Shown here one piece after another: positions 62,507-64,000 of a stretch of 64,000 bases of DNA; the first letter of the stretch is position 1; each line of letters starts with the position of its first letter. The translations under genes and the position numbers were made by a program. Origin of the DNA: Marinococcus luteus (lineage in GTDB: Bacteria; Bacillota; Bacilli; Bacillales; Marinococcaceae); contig NZ_FNNC01000001.1 in assembly GCF_900106595.1 (NCBI RefSeq), positions 682,001 to 746,000 on the forward strand, in the 5' to 3' direction. The notes beneath the pieces are model-generated. The model saw nothing but the letters and a program-made list of their open reading frames with translations. It made no database searches and was not told where the DNA came from.

Positions 62507-62589
62507 TATGATGAAGTAGTTCACCTAGTGAACGAAAGGGACTCTATAACGAGAGTACGATGAAAAGACAGCTCCGGGGGCTGTCTTTT
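62507..62589 (+). ncRNA. Candidate short transcript with palindromic operator and hairpin end
   Basis: TATGAT (62507-62512) is followed at the expected start point by the palindrome GTTCAC-CTA-GTGAAC (62519-62533), and about 30 bp later by AAAAGACAGC-N7-GCTGTCTTTT (62563-62589). No open reading frame follows. The -35 element is weak. Confidence 0.35.
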
Positions 62590-62810
62590 GTCGTTCCTAC
62601 AGGTCTATTTTTCTTAAGATAAGATTATCATTGAATATTATTTGCATTAATCGTTGAGCAAAGAGGTATTCACTCCCGCTTTTACACTAACTGAAACGTT
62701 CATGCCACAACATAACGTTTTTTAGGACTTCTACTTAATTTATTATCCACTTTTCGATTTACATAATCGCGATTATCAGCAGAGACTACTATAAAACAGT
62801 ATTTTTCTGC

Positions 62811-62881
62811 AGTTATAGTGTACTTTTCGATACGTATTTTAATAAAGCAGCCGACCTTCATGAGCAAGTCGACTGCTTTAC
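62811..62881. repeat. Diverged repeat, copy C
   Basis: GTGTACTTTTCGATACG at 62818-62834 followed by TAAAGCAGCCGAC (62843-62855) pairing with GTCGACTGCTTTA (62868-62880); same order and spacing as copies A and B. Confidence 0.4.
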
Positions 62882-62971
62882 GAGCTATGAAACATAGAAA
62901 TTATGGGGAATTTCTTGAAAGTGAAATAATAATAGTAATGTAGTATGGTGAATGAAATTTTTAAAACTCGC

Positions 62972-63265
62972 TCATTTATTTTTTAGTCCATTCATCATCG
63001 CCAACCAGACTTGTTTTTCTGTATAACTAACTATTTCCTGAATCACAGGCACTGACAAACCTTGACGACCACTTACATCAAAAACGGCTTGACGTAGAGA
63101 TTCCTCTTCGGTTGGAGAGTCTTGTTGGTTCCAGGACCTCCGCCATTCTTTCCATATCTGATACTCCATCGCATGTAACACATACCAAGCCTGATAAACT
63201 TCCTCCGCTATATATGGAAGTCGGGCAGCAACCGTGGTTACGCATACATATTCCCTAATTAGCAT
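62972..63265 (-). CDS. Hypothetical protein, 97 aa
   Basis: ATG behind AAGGAGGG. Soluble, Trp/Glu/Gln-rich (YQIWKEWRRSWNQQ), no transmembrane segment or known motif. Upstream neighbour on the same strand is the sulfide:quinone-oxidoreductase-like gene, separated by 181 bp. Not recognised. Confidence 0.6.
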   Translation of the reverse strand: MLIREYVCVTTVAARLPYIAEEVYQAWYVLHAMEYQIWKEWRRSWNQQDSPTEEESLRQAVFDVSGRQGLSVPVIQEIVSYTEKQVWLAMMNGLKNK

Positions 63266-63446
63266 ATTTCCCTCCTTGATAGTATTTAAACTTAACTACA
63301 CGTCGGAAGTAAAAGCTTGGAAAAAAGAAAGTTTTTATTCGATTTTCTTCATGCTATGCACTTTTAAAAAAAGAAATGAAGTTAACCATTAATGTGATAT
63401 ATTAATTGGCCAACTTCATCGCTACTTGAAATAAATGTTTAAAGAA

Positions 63447-64000
63447 TTACACTAGACCTTTCATCATCCCATGCCAGTACATCGCAGGCAAACCGTATTT
63501 TTTCATTAGGAACATCGAATACCGTTCCTTGCTCTGATCGATCGGGAAGGTTTCCGATGGAACATTTCCATATTTGAATTCCGCCATGATTAACGATGAA
63601 TAACCGGTCACAACCGGACACGATGTATACCCGTCATATTGTTTCCATGGCTGCTTGTTGTCCATTAGTGCAAGCATGTTACCCACCACCGTCGGCGCCT
63701 GTTTCCGAACCGCGGCTCCGGTCTTAGACGTAGGTGCACTGCACACATCGCCCAGGCTGAAGACATTCGCGTAGGTATTATGACGAAGCGTATACGCATT
63801 CACGTCCACCCATCCATTGTCATCTGCCAATGGACTGTTGGCGACAAAATCCGGAGAACTCATGTAGGGCACCGCATGCAGCATGTCATAAGAGACCGTT
63901 TCTTTTTCTTTGGTATTGATATCCTGAAAAGTGGCTTTTCGATTTTCTCCATCGATATCAACCAAGTTTTTTTGGAAATGAGTATGAATGTCTCGATCTT
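63447..64000 (-). CDS. Sulfide:quinone oxidoreductase-like flavoprotein (partial)
   Basis: C-terminal 184 codons; the gene enters from beyond the right edge (visible upstream residues RDIHTHFQKNLVDIDGENRK). The FAD loop NVFSLGDVCSAPTSKTGAAVRKQAP and the conserved cysteine in YTSCPVVTGYSSLIMAEF are typical of SQR proteins; the family's other cysteines lie outside the window. SQR oxidises sulfide and passes electrons to quinone at the membrane. The C-terminus (KKYGLPAMYWHGMMKGLV) is the usual amphipathic anchor. Confidence 0.85.
   Translation of the reverse strand, partial: DRDIHTHFQKNLVDIDGENRKATFQDINTKEKETVSYDMLHAVPYMSSPDFVANSPLADDNGWVDVNAYTLRHNTYANVFSLGDVCSAPTSKTGAAVRKQAPTVVGNMLALMDNKQPWKQYDGYTSCPVVTGYSSLIMAEFKYGNVPSETFPIDQSKERYSMFLMKKYGLPAMYWHGMMKGLV

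Larger units (their letters stand above)
61766..62971. other. 1.2-kb gene-free interval upstream of the rhodopsin gene
   Basis: AT-rich, no intact gene on either strand. It contains an inverted repeat at 61959-61995, a strong Shine-Dalgarno without a proper gene at 62132-62140 (minus strand), a short open stretch at about 62281-62391 (plus strand, starts MVQLKDEIILTYHGEYDE), a promoter-palindrome-hairpin unit at 62507-62589 and repeat copy C. Confidence 0.6.

Noticed and set aside
62519-62533. Guanidine (mini-ykkC) or fluoride riboswitch around the palindrome
   Set aside because: The conserved loop sequences of these riboswitches could not be matched, and no transporter gene follows.

Overview
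The window looks like a chromosome segment of a moderately haloalkaliphilic member of the Bacillaceae. The gene order from about 2 to 36 kb follows the Bacillus subtilis stretch prsW-ypdA-ypbG-ypbE-recS-ypbB-fer-serA-resE-resD-rluB-scpB-scpA-ypuF-rib-ppiB-lysA-pupG-drm-xerD-fur-nudF. The exported B12-binding lipoprotein is strikingly acidic, as expected in a salt-adapted cell. The genes usually found in the conserved block for sporulation and germination (sleB-ypeB, dacB-spmA-spmB, dacF-spoIIA-sigF-spoVA, spoIIM) are all absent from their expected positions. That pattern suggests a lineage that no longer forms spores, such as the Alkalicoccus/Salisediminibacterium group. The taxonomic placement is inference.

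Layout: 0-2 kb holds an S-box (SAM-I) controlled methionine operon (metI, then a yitJ-like gene cut by the window edge). 2-12 kb carries a zinc-ribbon protein, PrsW protease, asparaginase, bacillithiol-disulfide reductase YpdA, RecS helicase, ferredoxin, pyrophosphatase and SerA. 12-20 kb is one long minus-strand run: rluB-like gene, ResD/ResE, a methyltransferase, a BtuFCD-type corrinoid importer, a cobalamin adenosyltransferase and an unknown protein. 20-36 kb holds scpAB, the riboflavin operon with its FMN riboswitch, ppiB, lysA, a nucleoside-salvage operon with two tandem purine nucleoside phosphorylases, xerD, fur and nudF. 36-41 kb has uppP, a PTS IIA protein and a three-gene carotenoid-tailoring cluster (acyltransferase, glycosyltransferase, CrtI/CrtN-type oxidoreductase).

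41-55 kb is accessory metabolism and stress response: a GntR-ABC transporter operon, a GH120-type beta-xylosidase with a divergent AraC regulator and a downstream dehydrogenase that seems to start on ATC, a DUF4256 protein, an Rrf2/thioredoxin-reductase-like pair, and ohrR-ohrA with a clear OhrR operator. 55.5-64 kb is visibly more AT-rich and decayed, with gene fragments, an NmrA pseudogene interrupted by an in-frame stop, a small diverged repeat family and long non-coding gaps. Within it lies an intact gene for a light-driven proton-pump rhodopsin of the Exiguobacterium (ESR) type, with Asp85, Lys96, His57 and Lys225 at the same positions as in ESR. A sulfide:quinone-oxidoreductase-like gene runs off the right edge.

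The most notable items are the ESR-type rhodopsin together with a carotenoid-tailoring cluster but no visible retinal-forming genes, the systematic absence of sporulation genes from conserved junctions, the second phosphorylase whose base-contact residues are changed, and the ATC-start dehydrogenase.
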